A stretch of DNA of 64,000 nucleotides from NCBI GenBank assembly GCA_023301465.1, contig JALZUQ010000046.1:22272-86271 (forward strand). The letters run 5' to 3'. Below are positions 1-8,168 of this stretch, in pieces; the stretch's first letter is position 1, and each line of letters opens with the position of its first letter. The notes beneath the pieces were generated by a model. The model ran no database searches and was not told the origin of the DNA. It saw only the letters and a program-made list of their open reading frames with translations. The stretch comes from Oligoflexales bacterium. GTDB lineage: Bacteria; Bdellovibrionota_B; Oligoflexia; Oligoflexales; JALZUQ01. A program made the translations under genes and the position numbers.

Positions 1-318
1 TGGTTTAAAACCATGAACTCGTCTCCTAAGAAAAACAGTGCAAAAAAAAACGCAAAAATAGCTACATCAGAAGATGATCCATCAGCAAAGAAAAAAAAGA
101 AGCTTTCATATATGGATCAAAGAGAGTTTGATCAAATGGAAGAGAAAATACTAGAAGCTGAATCAGAACTTGAGGACGCTCAATCTCAACTAGAACTCCC
201 AGAAGTTGTGTCAAACTCTAGAAAACTAGCAGAAATTTCAAAAAAAACAGATGAAGCAAGAACAAAAGTAGAAAAACTTTACGCTCGTTGGACGGAATTA
301 GAAAACAGACAAAAGTAA
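1..318 (+). CDS. ABC-F family ATPase, C-terminal fragment (cut by window edge)
   Basis: The frame is open from the first base (W-F-K-T before the first Met at 13), so this is the 3' end of a longer gene and not a 101-residue protein. A lysine-rich linker is followed by about 70 residues of charged heptad-like sequence starting near SYMDQREFDQMEEKI and ending KLYARWTELENRQK. This is the antiparallel coiled-coil C-terminal domain of Uup/ABC-F translation-associated ATPases (ABC_tran_CTD). The ARWTELE ending is characteristic of that family. The ATPase domains lie outside the window, so Uup, EttA and other subfamilies cannot be separated. A strong terminator begins at the stop codon. Confidence 0.8.
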   Translation, partial: WFKTMNSSPKKNSAKKNAKIATSEDDPSAKKKKKLSYMDQREFDQMEEKILEAESELEDAQSQLELPEVVSNSRKLAEISKKTDEARTKVEKLYARWTELENRQK

Positions 319-346
319 AAAGCGTGATCAAGGACCACGCTTTTTT
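317..346 (+). terminator. Rho-independent terminator after the ABC-F gene
   Basis: A stem AAAAAGCGTG (317-326) pairs with CACGCTTTTT (336-345) around a 9-nt loop, and the 3' arm ends in a run of six T. The 5' arm overlaps the stop codon of the upstream gene. The A-tract on the other side could also let it work for the minus-strand gene ending at 374. Confidence 0.85.
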
Positions 347-373
347 AGAATTAATTTGTTTGTTCTTATAAAA

Positions 374-613
374 TTATATGATTTCACGCCCAGCAATGTA
401 GCCAGTAGAACGGTTCAAACACCCGCAATTTCTATTGCCAGCAGACTCAAAAAGTTGAGTGCAAGAAGCACATCGTCTAACTTTTATCTTGATCGCTGTT
501 AGCCCAGCTAAACGTCTTGCATGGTTCTTTAATTCAATATCTTTGATCACTGAAGCTGGAAGTCTTTTTGTCTTATTTTTAGTGAATTCAGATGGTTGTT
601 GAGTGTCAGTCAT
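374..613 (-). CDS. Small cysteine-motif protein, unknown function
   Basis: This 79-residue basic protein has four cysteines arranged as C48-x2-C51 and C63-x-C65, which suggests a small zinc-binding knuckle. The N-terminal half is charged and has no signal peptide or membrane segment, so it is probably cytoplasmic. A good ribosome-binding site (GGAGA, 8 nt before the ATG on the minus strand) supports the start. No family was recognised. A nucleic-acid-binding or ribosome-associated role is only a guess from the charge and the cysteines. Confidence 0.6.
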   Translation of the reverse strand: MTDTQQPSEFTKNKTKRLPASVIKDIELKNHARRLAGLTAIKIKVRRCASCTQLFESAGNRNCGCLNRSTGYIAGREII

Positions 614-922
614 GTTTTCTCCGTGCCTAAATATTGCTTGTTCTAGCTAGGTATTGCCTAGGATGGCAGACAATAACATAACTGTAGTGATGTTGAAACT
701 ATATAGATAATAATCTATTTTAATGATTTTAACAAGTTTTTAATAGAATAACTTATAGAAACATATATTCTTGTAGTCATTGCAGTTAGTTGCGTTGGTT
801 TAATCAAGGTGAAAGTGTCAGTTTCTATCATACATATTATCTTGCCGGTAGTTCAACTGCCTCAACCATTATAAAGTATGGGCCGATCACATTTATAAGA
901 ATGACTAATCTGTGAGTAAGCA
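614..922. other. Intergenic region, 309 bp
   Basis: This gap lies between two divergent genes and must hold both promoters. It is very AT-rich. A TTGAAA and TATTTT pair with 17-nt spacing lies near 692-720, but it is far from the downstream ATG. No RNA gene, repeat or convincing open frame was seen. Confidence 0.4.
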
Positions 923-1546
923 ATGTTACTAAAAAGGTTCTTATATATATTTGTGGTTATATTTCTCATAACGCCTAGCAGCCTATATTCTGTCGTGCAG
1001 CACCAAATTGAGAAAAGATTTCATGTTGTTGGTGTCGTTGGCGGAGCAACGGATAATCATTCTGTTGTGTTGCTTAGAGATGAGATAAAGAATAAGAGTT
1101 TCACGTTAAAAGTTGGTCAAAAGTTACCAAGTTTCAAAGGTGCAAGCATTGCTGCGATTTCTTCTAAAAAAATCACCATCACACACGATAAAAAAGAAAT
1201 CATACTAAACGTTGGGAATAGTGGGAGGTCTACTTTGAATGAAGTGATTGGTTCAAAGGTTGATCATTCGAAACCATCGGCAAGGCTAAAGGAACGTGAT
1301 ACAAAAAAGTTACTAGATAGTGCTTGGGAAGACTTATATGAAGGCGTTGACTGGCAATATGAGGATTTGGATACGAGTGGCAAAGAACAGGTTCGTGACG
1401 TTGTTATCGAACTCGTCAATGACACAGAGTTAAACCCTGCCCTTAGTGCAGAGATAAAAGATAAAATAAAAGAAACAAAAGGTATGTCAGACGAAGAGTT
1501 AGAAGAGTACCTTGAGGTCATTGATGAACAAACTAGTGGTTGGTAG
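923..1546 (+). CDS. Exported GspC/PulC-like domain protein
   Basis: This 207-residue protein has an N-terminal hydrophobic segment (about residues 4-22) that looks like a signal peptide or anchor. Residues about 35-98 have the pattern of the type II secretion GspC homology region: VVGVVGGATDNHSVVLLRD, then a VGQKLP turn and a basic ITITHDKKEIIL strand. GspC normally links the inner-membrane platform to the secretin. Here no other gsp genes are adjacent, and the C-terminal half is an acidic helical tail that GspC does not have. It may be an orphan GspC-like clamp or an unrelated protein with the same fold. The ribosome-binding site is weak. A bidirectional terminator follows. Confidence 0.55.
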   Translation: MLLKRFLYIFVVIFLITPSSLYSVVQHQIEKRFHVVGVVGGATDNHSVVLLRDEIKNKSFTLKVGQKLPSFKGASIAAISSKKITITHDKKEIILNVGNSGRSTLNEVIGSKVDHSKPSARLKERDTKKLLDSAWEDLYEGVDWQYEDLDTSGKEQVRDVVIELVNDTELNPALSAEIKDKIKETKGMSDEELEEYLEVIDEQTSGW

Positions 1547-1565
1547 TCAATTAAGAATCCCTATA

Positions 1566-1599
1566 AAAAAGCACGTTGAAATCATTCAACGTGCTTTTT
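1566..1599. terminator. Bidirectional Rho-independent terminator
   Basis: A perfect 15-bp stem, AAAAAGCACGTTGAA with TTCAACGTGCTTTTT, encloses an ATCA loop. A-runs on one side and T-runs on the other let it serve both convergent genes (923-1546 and 1616-1828). Confidence 0.9.
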
Positions 1600-1615
1600 A
1601 AATTTATAAAAGAAG

Positions 1616-1828
1616 TTATGCTTTCGCTTTTTCTTCAGTAGCTGCTTCTTCCGCAGGAGCTTCTTCTGCAGGTGTTTCTACTTTTTTAGGGGTTGGTAGT
1701 TTGATCTTTCCAGCTTCTGCAAGAAATTTCAATTTTTCTTCACCATTAAGAAGGCCACCGCCTCTTTTTTTAACGGCCCATTTGCCATTTCTTTTTTGGG
1801 TTAACTGAAGGTCTGCTGCTTTTTTCAT
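1616..1828 (-). CDS. Small basic protein with acidic alanine-glutamate tail, unknown function
   Basis: The first 45 of 70 residues are basic, with the conserved-looking pattern NGKWAVKKRGGGLLNGEEK, and contain one small folded-looking unit. The last 25 residues are a low-complexity run of Ala, Glu and Pro. There is no signal peptide. The minus-strand ATG is preceded by an AAGGAT ribosome-binding site. The repeated GCAGGAGCTTCTTC-like codons in the tail suggest growth by slippage. No family was recognised. The charge pattern fits a nucleic-acid-associated accessory protein, but nothing proves it. Confidence 0.6.
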   Translation of the reverse strand: MKKAADLQLTQKRNGKWAVKKRGGGLLNGEEKLKFLAEAGKIKLPTPKKVETPAEEAPAEEAATEEKAKA

Positions 1829-1958
1829 TTTTCTATCCTTACAACTAAATGCTTGTATTCATTGAAATAACTCTTTTTAATGTTTTATACAACAAATTTA
1901 TGCCCTTTTGGTCAGCAATAATCATCCGATCAGAAGAGTTGAGGGAGAATACACCAAT

Positions 1959-2390
1959 ATGCTTGTAATTTCAGATAAATTAGAGATCCCATTAAGAGAG
2001 CTTCAGTTCACTTTTGCGAGGAGTTCAGGACCGGGTGGTCAAAACACAAACAAAGTGAGCACAAAAGCACAACTGAAATGGAACGTATTAGGCTCTTCTT
2101 CCATCACAGATGATCAACGCCAATTGATCATGATTAAACACAAAAACAAAATATCGAAGGCGGGGGTTTTAACCATTCAAAGTGAGCGTTTTAGAGATCA
2201 GGGAAGAAACGTTGCTGACTGTTTAGAAAAGCTAACTAAAGCTATACGTGCTGCACTTCATAAACCAAAAAAGCGAGTTCCTACAAAGCCTACTAAAGGT
2301 TCTGTAGAAAGACGTATTAAAGATAAAAAGGCAAAGTCTCAAAAAAAGAATAATCGAGGGAAGGTAAAGCATGGTGTCACGTTTCACTAA
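1959..2390 (+). CDS. arfB: Peptidyl-tRNA hydrolase ArfB (ribosome rescue factor)
   Basis: ArfB enters stalled ribosomes that lack a stop codon and hydrolyses the peptidyl-tRNA. The 144-residue product has the class I release-factor GGQ loop at residues 26-28 (SSGPGGQNTNKVST). It also has the long basic C-terminal tail (KKRVPTKPTKGSVERRIKDK) that in ArfB lies in the empty mRNA channel. It lacks the codon-recognition domain of RF1/RF2, so it is a rescue factor and not a termination factor. The frame is open back to a TTG at 1908. The ATG at 1959 is preferred because GAGGGAG lies 11 nt upstream and the length then matches the family. Its 3' end overlaps the MscS gene by 20 nt. Confidence 0.88.
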   Translation: MLVISDKLEIPLRELQFTFARSSGPGGQNTNKVSTKAQLKWNVLGSSSITDDQRQLIMIKHKNKISKAGVLTIQSERFRDQGRNVADCLEKLTKAIRAALHKPKKRVPTKPTKGSVERRIKDKKAKSQKKNNRGKVKHGVTFH

Positions 2391-3399
2391 CATACTAAGT
2401 GAATATACATCGAAGTATTACCTTGCTATAGGAGCATTGTCTTCTAGTGTCGTGTGTCCTGCTTTATTATTAGCTGCAAAAAAGAAAACAAAAAAAGCAG
2501 TTAAAAAAGCATTAGAAGAAAGCACTAGCTTTCATGATGTCGCTAGTACCGTTTGGAATTTCCCGTTAGTTGTGGTGGACAGTTCTCCTGTAACGATAGG
2601 GAAAATCATTGTTGGAATCGCACTCATTGTTTTTGGTTTTTTCTTCTCAAAGTATTTAAGTAGAAAAATTGCCAGAAACGTCATTCGCAGGTTTATCCAT
2701 GATAAAGGTGCAGTGGCAACCCTTGAAACCTTTAGTTTTTACATCTTTTTATCTATACTAACCGTATTCGCGTTTAATGTTGCAAATGTTCCTTTGTCTG
2801 TATTTACTTTCATCGGAGGTGCGTTAGCGATTGGTATTGGTTTTGGTTCTCAAAATATTGTTAATAACTTCTTTTCTGGTTTGATTTTAATGATGGAACG
2901 ACCGTTGAGGGTAGGCGACTTTGTTGAGGTTGACAATGCACTAGGCATTGTAGAATCTATTGGTATGCGATCAACATTAATTCGTTCTGTAGGAAACAAG
3001 CATATCATTGTTCCTAATAGTTCTTTCCTTGAAAAAGCGGTTGTGAACCTTACTCATGATACAAATAAGATTCGAGTAGCGATCACTATCGGTTTTGCAT
3101 ATGGGTCTCCTGTTCAGTTAATTCAAGAAATATTACTACGTGCAGCTGAAGAAGAGCCAAAAGTCATTAAAAACCACAAACCATTTGTTATATTTAGAGA
3201 TTTTGGAAGTGATGCTCTCACATTTGAAGTACATTTTTGGATTCGTATTGGGCAATTGATGGATAAAGATGTCATTGAATCTAACCTTAGGTTTCGAGTG
3301 AATGAATACGTAAATCAAGCAGGTCTGGTGATTGCCTTTCCTCAAAGAGATATTCATTTACATCAAAGTCAGCCAATCAGTGTGAAAATGGCCAGTTGA
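2371..3399 (+). CDS. MscS-family small-conductance mechanosensitive channel
   Basis: This 342-residue inner-membrane channel would release solutes during hypo-osmotic shock. A hydrophobic N-terminal segment and a lysine-rich linker (residues about 12-45) precede two transmembrane helices (about 70-92 and 112-133). The pore helix region is glycine/alanine rich: FIGGALAIGIGFGSQNIVNNFFSG. The next stretch, RPLRVGDFVEVDNALGIVESIGMRST, is the MscS beta domain signature, followed by the cytoplasmic alpha/beta domain. The ATG lies inside the end of arfB, and GAGGGAAGG just upstream serves as ribosome-binding site, so the two genes are translationally linked. Confidence 0.9.
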   Translation: MVSRFTNILSEYTSKYYLAIGALSSSVVCPALLLAAKKKTKKAVKKALEESTSFHDVASTVWNFPLVVVDSSPVTIGKIIVGIALIVFGFFFSKYLSRKIARNVIRRFIHDKGAVATLETFSFYIFLSILTVFAFNVANVPLSVFTFIGGALAIGIGFGSQNIVNNFFSGLILMMERPLRVGDFVEVDNALGIVESIGMRSTLIRSVGNKHIIVPNSSFLEKAVVNLTHDTNKIRVAITIGFAYGSPVQLIQEILLRAAEEEPKVIKNHKPFVIFRDFGSDALTFEVHFWIRIGQLMDKDVIESNLRFRVNEYVNQAGLVIAFPQRDIHLHQSQPISVKMAS

Positions 3400-3515
3400 G
3401 TGATAAGTAAAATGCTTACTTTGATAATATTAAGTGAATATAGAGGCTTACATTAATTAGTATTGCCATTGTTTTTGAATATATCCTTGATGTTGATTAA
3501 AAAACAGGCTATCTA

Positions 3516-3542
3516 AACCACCTTAAGAAATTTTGGTGGGTT
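3516..3542 (+). promoter_or_regulatory. Hairpin covering a candidate ribosome-binding site
   Basis: AACCACC (3516-3522) can pair with GGTGGGTT (3535-3542, one bulged G) eight bases before the ATG at 3550. GGTGGG is the only Shine-Dalgarno-like sequence for that gene, so the hairpin could hide the translation start. The stem is short, and its function is inferred. Confidence 0.35.
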
Positions 3543-3549
3543 AATACAA

Positions 3550-6500
3550 ATGTCTAAGTACTTTATCGTCATACTTCTTTTTATGACAGGTTTGTTCTCT
3601 CAGTTAGAGGCTGATTCATATTGCCAGTTTGAGTTTGCATATCATTCTTCAAATAATTTAATACTCAGTTCTAGCAAAGTACCTTCAAATATAAACACAA
3701 AGTCTAAGTCTTTATTTGCACCTATTGATATTGCTACAGCAAAAATACTTCTTGAGGATGAATGGAATGATTCAAGTTATTTTCATGCCGGCTTAGAAGA
3801 AATCCATCAAATCGGATCAGGTGAAATGGGTAAAGATGGGAGTCCTGCTGGACTAAATAATTTTACTTACAAACATATTTTTCAAAAATATAGAGCTGCA
3901 AGGTCCTTAGGAATATCACCAGAAAAAGTACGTTTATTGATGGAGTTCGGAGTATTAGGTGGTAAAAACAAGAAAAAAAAGAAGAAGATAAAAAAAACGG
4001 TAAAGAAAAAAAACACGAAAGACGCTGAAGCTGCAAATGCCCAAGATTACCTGAATTCTAATTTTAATATTCCAAATGAATTTGTACTTCACGCTGCAGT
4101 CATGGGGACACTTTTACCTTATTTTAAAGAAAAATATGCAGATGGTGTAAGTGTAATACGTTTAGATAAAAGCCTTGTACAAAATATTATAAATGCAGTT
4201 GTCAGGGTGATCAAACCTATTGTGCTTGAAGAGTCCCGAGAAAGAGGGGTTGGAGGAGTCATAAATATTGAGTATCTTTTGGGAACGTTTTTTAGTGAAG
4301 CCACTCAAAGTGCAGATGTTGTGTATTACAAAGGAGTGAATTTCGAAAGTGCAGAAAAATTTAATAATAAATTCCTCAAAGATTATTCAAAAGCGAAAAC
4401 AAACGATGAGAAGTATCAAGCCTATATTGACCATATCACTGCTTTTAATGATAGAGTATATTTTGTTAACTGGGGTTTTTTACTAGCAGATTTTTCGGTT
4501 TTTGATGAGAGTCAAAAGGAATGTTTAACGAGCTTACTTCTGAGCTCTGTTTCAAAAATGAAAACGGCTTATTCTTTTAGCATGCTTAATTTCTTTTTTT
4601 ACAGTGCAATTGAATCTAACAAATCAGATTTCAATGAGTATTTTGGTCTTATAAGTTCACTCATTTATCAATATCTTGAGTATTTTAAGATGAGTCCACA
4701 GTTTAATATTACTTACCATGCAGATTTTGATGAAGTGGGGCTTTCAACGACGAAAAGACTTATTCAATGGTCATCGTATATTAGAAATAACTTAGGAATT
4801 GGAAAAGATGCAACTGAGGATGAGTTTCTTAAAATAAAAGAGTTGCTTGTCGGTGTTAAAGTGACGAAAGCTCATGATTATGAGTTTTTAAAAACTCATT
4901 TAGGGTGGATGCTTTTTTCTGATGAGGAAATAGAGGTTTTAGCTAATCTTGGAGAAGAAAAAGTAAATATAGTTAAATATATTTTCATTCAAACAAACAA
5001 ACCGTTGGCAATTAAAAATTTTGATCTGGTGGAAAGAGGTCTTTTTCAAGGCAAGGGTCTAGTATATGAAGCGTCTTTGGAATCATTGAAGAACTTACTT
5101 GAAGATGATGGATATTCTCAAAAAGCAGATTTGCTGTCTGCTCATATTAAAAAACAGTTGATTATCACAGACTTTAAAAATTTGCCTCATACTGTACAAC
5201 AATATTTAATTCACTTTGGTAGTCTTCATGATCTAATTCATTTGTTTGCTCGTTTAGATCTAGCTGATTTAAAAAACAATAAAGGTATTTCTAACTTAGT
5301 TGCAGAACTATCTGATAAAATTTCAAGTTTGGATAAATTACTAAAGATTGATCTGTCGTATGAAGAGTCAGATTTTTTAAAACGTTTGTTAGATAATGCA
5401 AATACTGAAATTTCCAAGCTATCACTAATGGTTTTATTATCTCAACACAGCGATGATGCTGTGGATGGATTGTTGTTGATTTTGAATGATCATGGATATT
5501 TAAAAGAGCCATTTGTTAAAAAAGTATTTCAAAAAATGGTTGATGGGATGAGCGGTGCTTCTGCCAATATCTGGTTGAATTCGTTTTTTAACTCCCTAGA
5601 CTACGTTTTTTTAAAACCTCACTTATATTCTAAGTTGTCTGAAGGGCATAAAGCAGCTCTTATTTGGAGAGAAGCAATTCAAAATGAGGGAATAAGTGAG
5701 TCAGGTCGGAATGATGCTAAGCAATCTGAGGCCATTAAAAAAAGTTTAAATATTATGATCTCAAATGTTGCATTTGATGGTACAGCTATAGAAGTTGCTT
5801 TGTCTTTAGATGATGCAGGTTTGCTGTATAATGAAGAAATTAAAATAAAACTAAAGGCTTTCAGAAAGCAAAGAAAAGAAGCAAAAAAGCTAGAATATAT
5901 CAATGCAAAGAAGCAAAATTTCTCTAAAAAATCTTCCGCAACAACAACGAGAGGGTCTGAGAAAAAAGTTACTAAAAATAAGACTTTGTCCGATTTTATC
6001 GAAAACCCAAATAGTTTCGAAATGAATGAAGCGATACAGCTAGTTCAAAGTGAAATGAAGAATGTCACTATTGCAAATCAAGAGCTTACCTTAATGGCGA
6101 TGGTTTTGTTGTTAGATATGGGGCTTAACAAAGCTTCGGTAGAGAAGAAGTCTCTTTTCTTAGATACTGTATTGCACGCTTTTCACTTAGAGCCTAAGCA
6201 GGTAATTCTAATGTTGTATTTTAAATGGATTGTTCAGTATGCTTTTCATTTGTCAGATGATTTGTTTAGCGAGCAAGAGTTTAGTAAATGGTCTGATATT
6301 GTGGGTGGTCTTTTTCTCAAAAGTAAAAAACCATCAGAGTTTTTGCCTTTACTCATTTCATTGTTAAGTCATTCAAATATCATCATCCGTGAATATGCTA
6401 TGTCTAAACTTAATGAGTTTTTTCATCCTAAGTACGCAATAAATACTCCTACCAAAAAGTTTGTTTCTAAAATTCGTTCTGTATTTGATTTATATGATAA

Positions 6501-7230
6501 AATAGAAGACCCATCAGTTAAAGTCGTTTTAGCGGTTTTTCTTCGAGGTTTCTCAAATAATTTAGACGTTACTTTTGAGGATATCCAAAGCATTTCTTTG
6601 CCTGACGATGCGTCTATGAAGCTTTTTGATATGTTAGAGAAAACAAAAAAACAAACGCTTCACCCTATGACAATGAGATCAATACCTCCAGACTCAAAAT
6701 GGTCTGTGGTTGATACAGCAATCAATGAAAGTCATATGGGGGTCGCGTATTTAAATCGTTTTAATAACTTTTTTTCAAATAATGATAATAATTTAAGTGA
6801 ACTACAAAGATTGCTCGAATCAGCTTCGATGGAAGCTGCTTTTCACTTTGAAACCAAAGCAGGGCGAATCCCAATTGATATGACAAAAACACATGCAGGT
6901 TATGATATTTGGTCAATTGATCTGAAGACAGGTAAGATTCGCTATATTGAAGTCAAAGCAAAAATGAAAAACACCAAGTATTTCAACGAAATTCCTATTT
7001 CAAATTATGAGCTTGAAGTTGCTGCTCAGTCTTTACAACAAGGTTTAGGTGAGTATTTTGTCTACATTGTAGATATAAACACTCGCTCGGGTGAGATGAG
7101 CCTTCATCAGTTAGAAAAAATTAATATTAAGCCACATGACCCTGATTATATAGTTTTGGGAAGTAACTCTTATGCAAGTGCTGCATATAAGAGAGATTTG
7201 CTGATGAAGCATAAAGTCAAAGAGGACTGA
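3550..7230 (+). CDS. Large exported protein with C-terminal DUF3883-like nuclease-fold domain
   Basis: The 1226-residue product starts with a signal-peptide-like segment (residues 4-17 hydrophobic, then LEADSYC). A polybasic run follows at about 138-160 (GGKNKKKKKKIKKTVKKKN). A long helical, repeat-like middle follows, with a second basic linker near 780-820. Residues about 1095-1200 resemble DUF3883: GYDIWSIDL, then RYIEVKAK, then YELEVAAQS, then YFVYIVD. D1119 and E1134-V-K1136 match the D...ExK core of PD-(D/E)xK nuclease folds. DUF3883 is usually the tail of cytoplasmic helicase or restriction proteins, so finding it behind a signal peptide is odd. No neighbours explain it. Nuclease activity is not established. 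Confidence 0.65.
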   Translation: MSKYFIVILLFMTGLFSQLEADSYCQFEFAYHSSNNLILSSSKVPSNINTKSKSLFAPIDIATAKILLEDEWNDSSYFHAGLEEIHQIGSGEMGKDGSPAGLNNFTYKHIFQKYRAARSLGISPEKVRLLMEFGVLGGKNKKKKKKIKKTVKKKNTKDAEAANAQDYLNSNFNIPNEFVLHAAVMGTLLPYFKEKYADGVSVIRLDKSLVQNIINAVVRVIKPIVLEESRERGVGGVINIEYLLGTFFSEATQSADVVYYKGVNFESAEKFNNKFLKDYSKAKTNDEKYQAYIDHITAFNDRVYFVNWGFLLADFSVFDESQKECLTSLLLSSVSKMKTAYSFSMLNFFFYSAIESNKSDFNEYFGLISSLIYQYLEYFKMSPQFNITYHADFDEVGLSTTKRLIQWSSYIRNNLGIGKDATEDEFLKIKELLVGVKVTKAHDYEFLKTHLGWMLFSDEEIEVLANLGEEKVNIVKYIFIQTNKPLAIKNFDLVERGLFQGKGLVYEASLESLKNLLEDDGYSQKADLLSAHIKKQLIITDFKNLPHTVQQYLIHFGSLHDLIHLFARLDLADLKNNKGISNLVAELSDKISSLDKLLKIDLSYEESDFLKRLLDNANTEISKLSLMVLLSQHSDDAVDGLLLILNDHGYLKEPFVKKVFQKMVDGMSGASANIWLNSFFNSLDYVFLKPHLYSKLSEGHKAALIWREAIQNEGISESGRNDAKQSEAIKKSLNIMISNVAFDGTAIEVALSLDDAGLLYNEEIKIKLKAFRKQRKEAKKLEYINAKKQNFSKKSSATTTRGSEKKVTKNKTLSDFIENPNSFEMNEAIQLVQSEMKNVTIANQELTLMAMVLLLDMGLNKASVEKKSLFLDTVLHAFHLEPKQVILMLYFKWIVQYAFHLSDDLFSEQEFSKWSDIVGGLFLKSKKPSEFLPLLISLLSHSNIIIREYAMSKLNEFFHPKYAINTPTKKFVSKIRSVFDLYDKIEDPSVKVVLAVFLRGFSNNLDVTFEDIQSISLPDDASMKLFDMLEKTKKQTLHPMTMRSIPPDSKWSVVDTAINESHMGVAYLNRFNNFFSNNDNNLSELQRLLESASMEAAFHFETKAGRIPIDMTKTHAGYDIWSIDLKTGKIRYIEVKAKMKNTKYFNEIPISNYELEVAAQSLQQGLGEYFVYIVDINTRSGEMSLHQLEKINIKPHDPDYIVLGSNSYASAAYKRDLLMKHKVKED

Positions 7231-7350
7231 GAAAAATACTAGGTATTTACGTCCTATTGGTCCTAAGCTGTTTCTCTGTTAACCATTCTTACTTTTTGTG
7301 GTTCATATCTGGCTTTGATGCTGTCATCATACTCTGATAAAGGAGTATTT

Positions 7351-8166
7351 ATGGAACTATCAAAAATCACAAATCTTCGGGGAAAATTATCTTGGCCAAT
7401 GATCATATGGATGATTGTAGCTCACTCTTTAGCGGTTGCTGGGTTGTTCTATATGAATATTCCAAACCTGATCATTTTTTTGGTCCTATATTTTATGACT
7501 GGTTGTTTAGGGATTTGTATTGGTTACCACCGTTTACTAACTCACCGCAGTTTTAAAACAACAAAATGGTTGCGAAGGTTTTTTGCTACTTGCGGAACTC
7601 TGGCTCTTCAAGGAGGCCCATCAGATTGGGTAGGTGATCATCGTTTACATCACGTAGCTTCTGATACAGAAGCTGATCCACATAATGCAAAACAAGGGTT
7701 TTGGCACAGCCATATGGGTTGGATATTCTTTAGGTATCCAGAAAAAGTGAAAAAATCAGTGCGTAAACTATGCCGTGATATTCAAGTAGATCCCTACTTA
7801 CGTTTTTTAGATTCTGCCTTTGCACAGATTGGTTTGCAGGTTGCAGTTGGTCTTATTCTGCTAGCTTTCTTCGGATGGAGTGGGGTCCTTTGTGGTGTTT
7901 TTCTTCGTTTAGTGACACTTTATCACGCTACTTGGTTTGTAAACAGCCTTTGTCACTTAAAGGGGTACACTTCCTTTAAAACAAAGACTTTAGCAAAAAA
8001 CAATTGGTTTGTGGCTTTGTTGGCATGGGGTGAAGGTTGGCATAATAATCATCATGCAGATGAACATAGAGTTCGAGCTGGGCTAAGTTGGTGGGAGTTT
8101 GATGCAAGTTATATCGTCATAAGAACTTTGTCATTTTTTGGATTAACTTGGGGCTTAAAGCGTTAG
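7351..8166 (+). CDS. Membrane fatty-acid (acyl-CoA type) desaturase
   Basis: The 271-residue protein has the three histidine boxes of membrane di-iron desaturases: HRLLTH (60-65), HRLHH (97-101) and HNNHH (231-235, within GEGWHNNHHA). Box spacing and the GYHRLLTHRSF and WVGDHRLHH contexts are those of the stearoyl-CoA delta-9 desaturase family. This family inserts a cis double bond into acyl chains to adjust membrane fluidity. Hydrophobic hairpins lie at about 15-58 and 160-200. The frame is open to an ATG at 7315, but the ATG at 7351 is chosen for its AAAGGAG ribosome-binding site. It stands alone and converges on the next gene. Confidence 0.92.
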   Translation: MELSKITNLRGKLSWPMIIWMIVAHSLAVAGLFYMNIPNLIIFLVLYFMTGCLGICIGYHRLLTHRSFKTTKWLRRFFATCGTLALQGGPSDWVGDHRLHHVASDTEADPHNAKQGFWHSHMGWIFFRYPEKVKKSVRKLCRDIQVDPYLRFLDSAFAQIGLQVAVGLILLAFFGWSGVLCGVFLRLVTLYHATWFVNSLCHLKGYTSFKTKTLAKNNWFVALLAWGEGWHNNHHADEHRVRAGLSWWEFDASYIVIRTLSFFGLTWGLKR

Positions 8167-8168
8167 TT

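Noticed and set aside
614..922. Short frame starting at GTG 815
   Set aside because: Only 19 codons; the ribosome-binding site lies too close (2 nt) to the start.
1264..1521. Minus-strand frame inside the GspC-like gene
   Set aside because: It lies wholly inside a good gene and is Ser-rich, as expected from antisense of acidic codons; it has no ribosome-binding site.
3406..3425. Short hairpin AAGTAA/TTACTT after the MscS gene as terminator
   Set aside because: A 6-bp AT stem with no T-run is too weak to call.
7234..7250. Hairpin AAATAC/GTATTT after the DUF3883 gene as terminator
   Set aside because: A 6-bp stem without a following T-run cannot be separated from chance.
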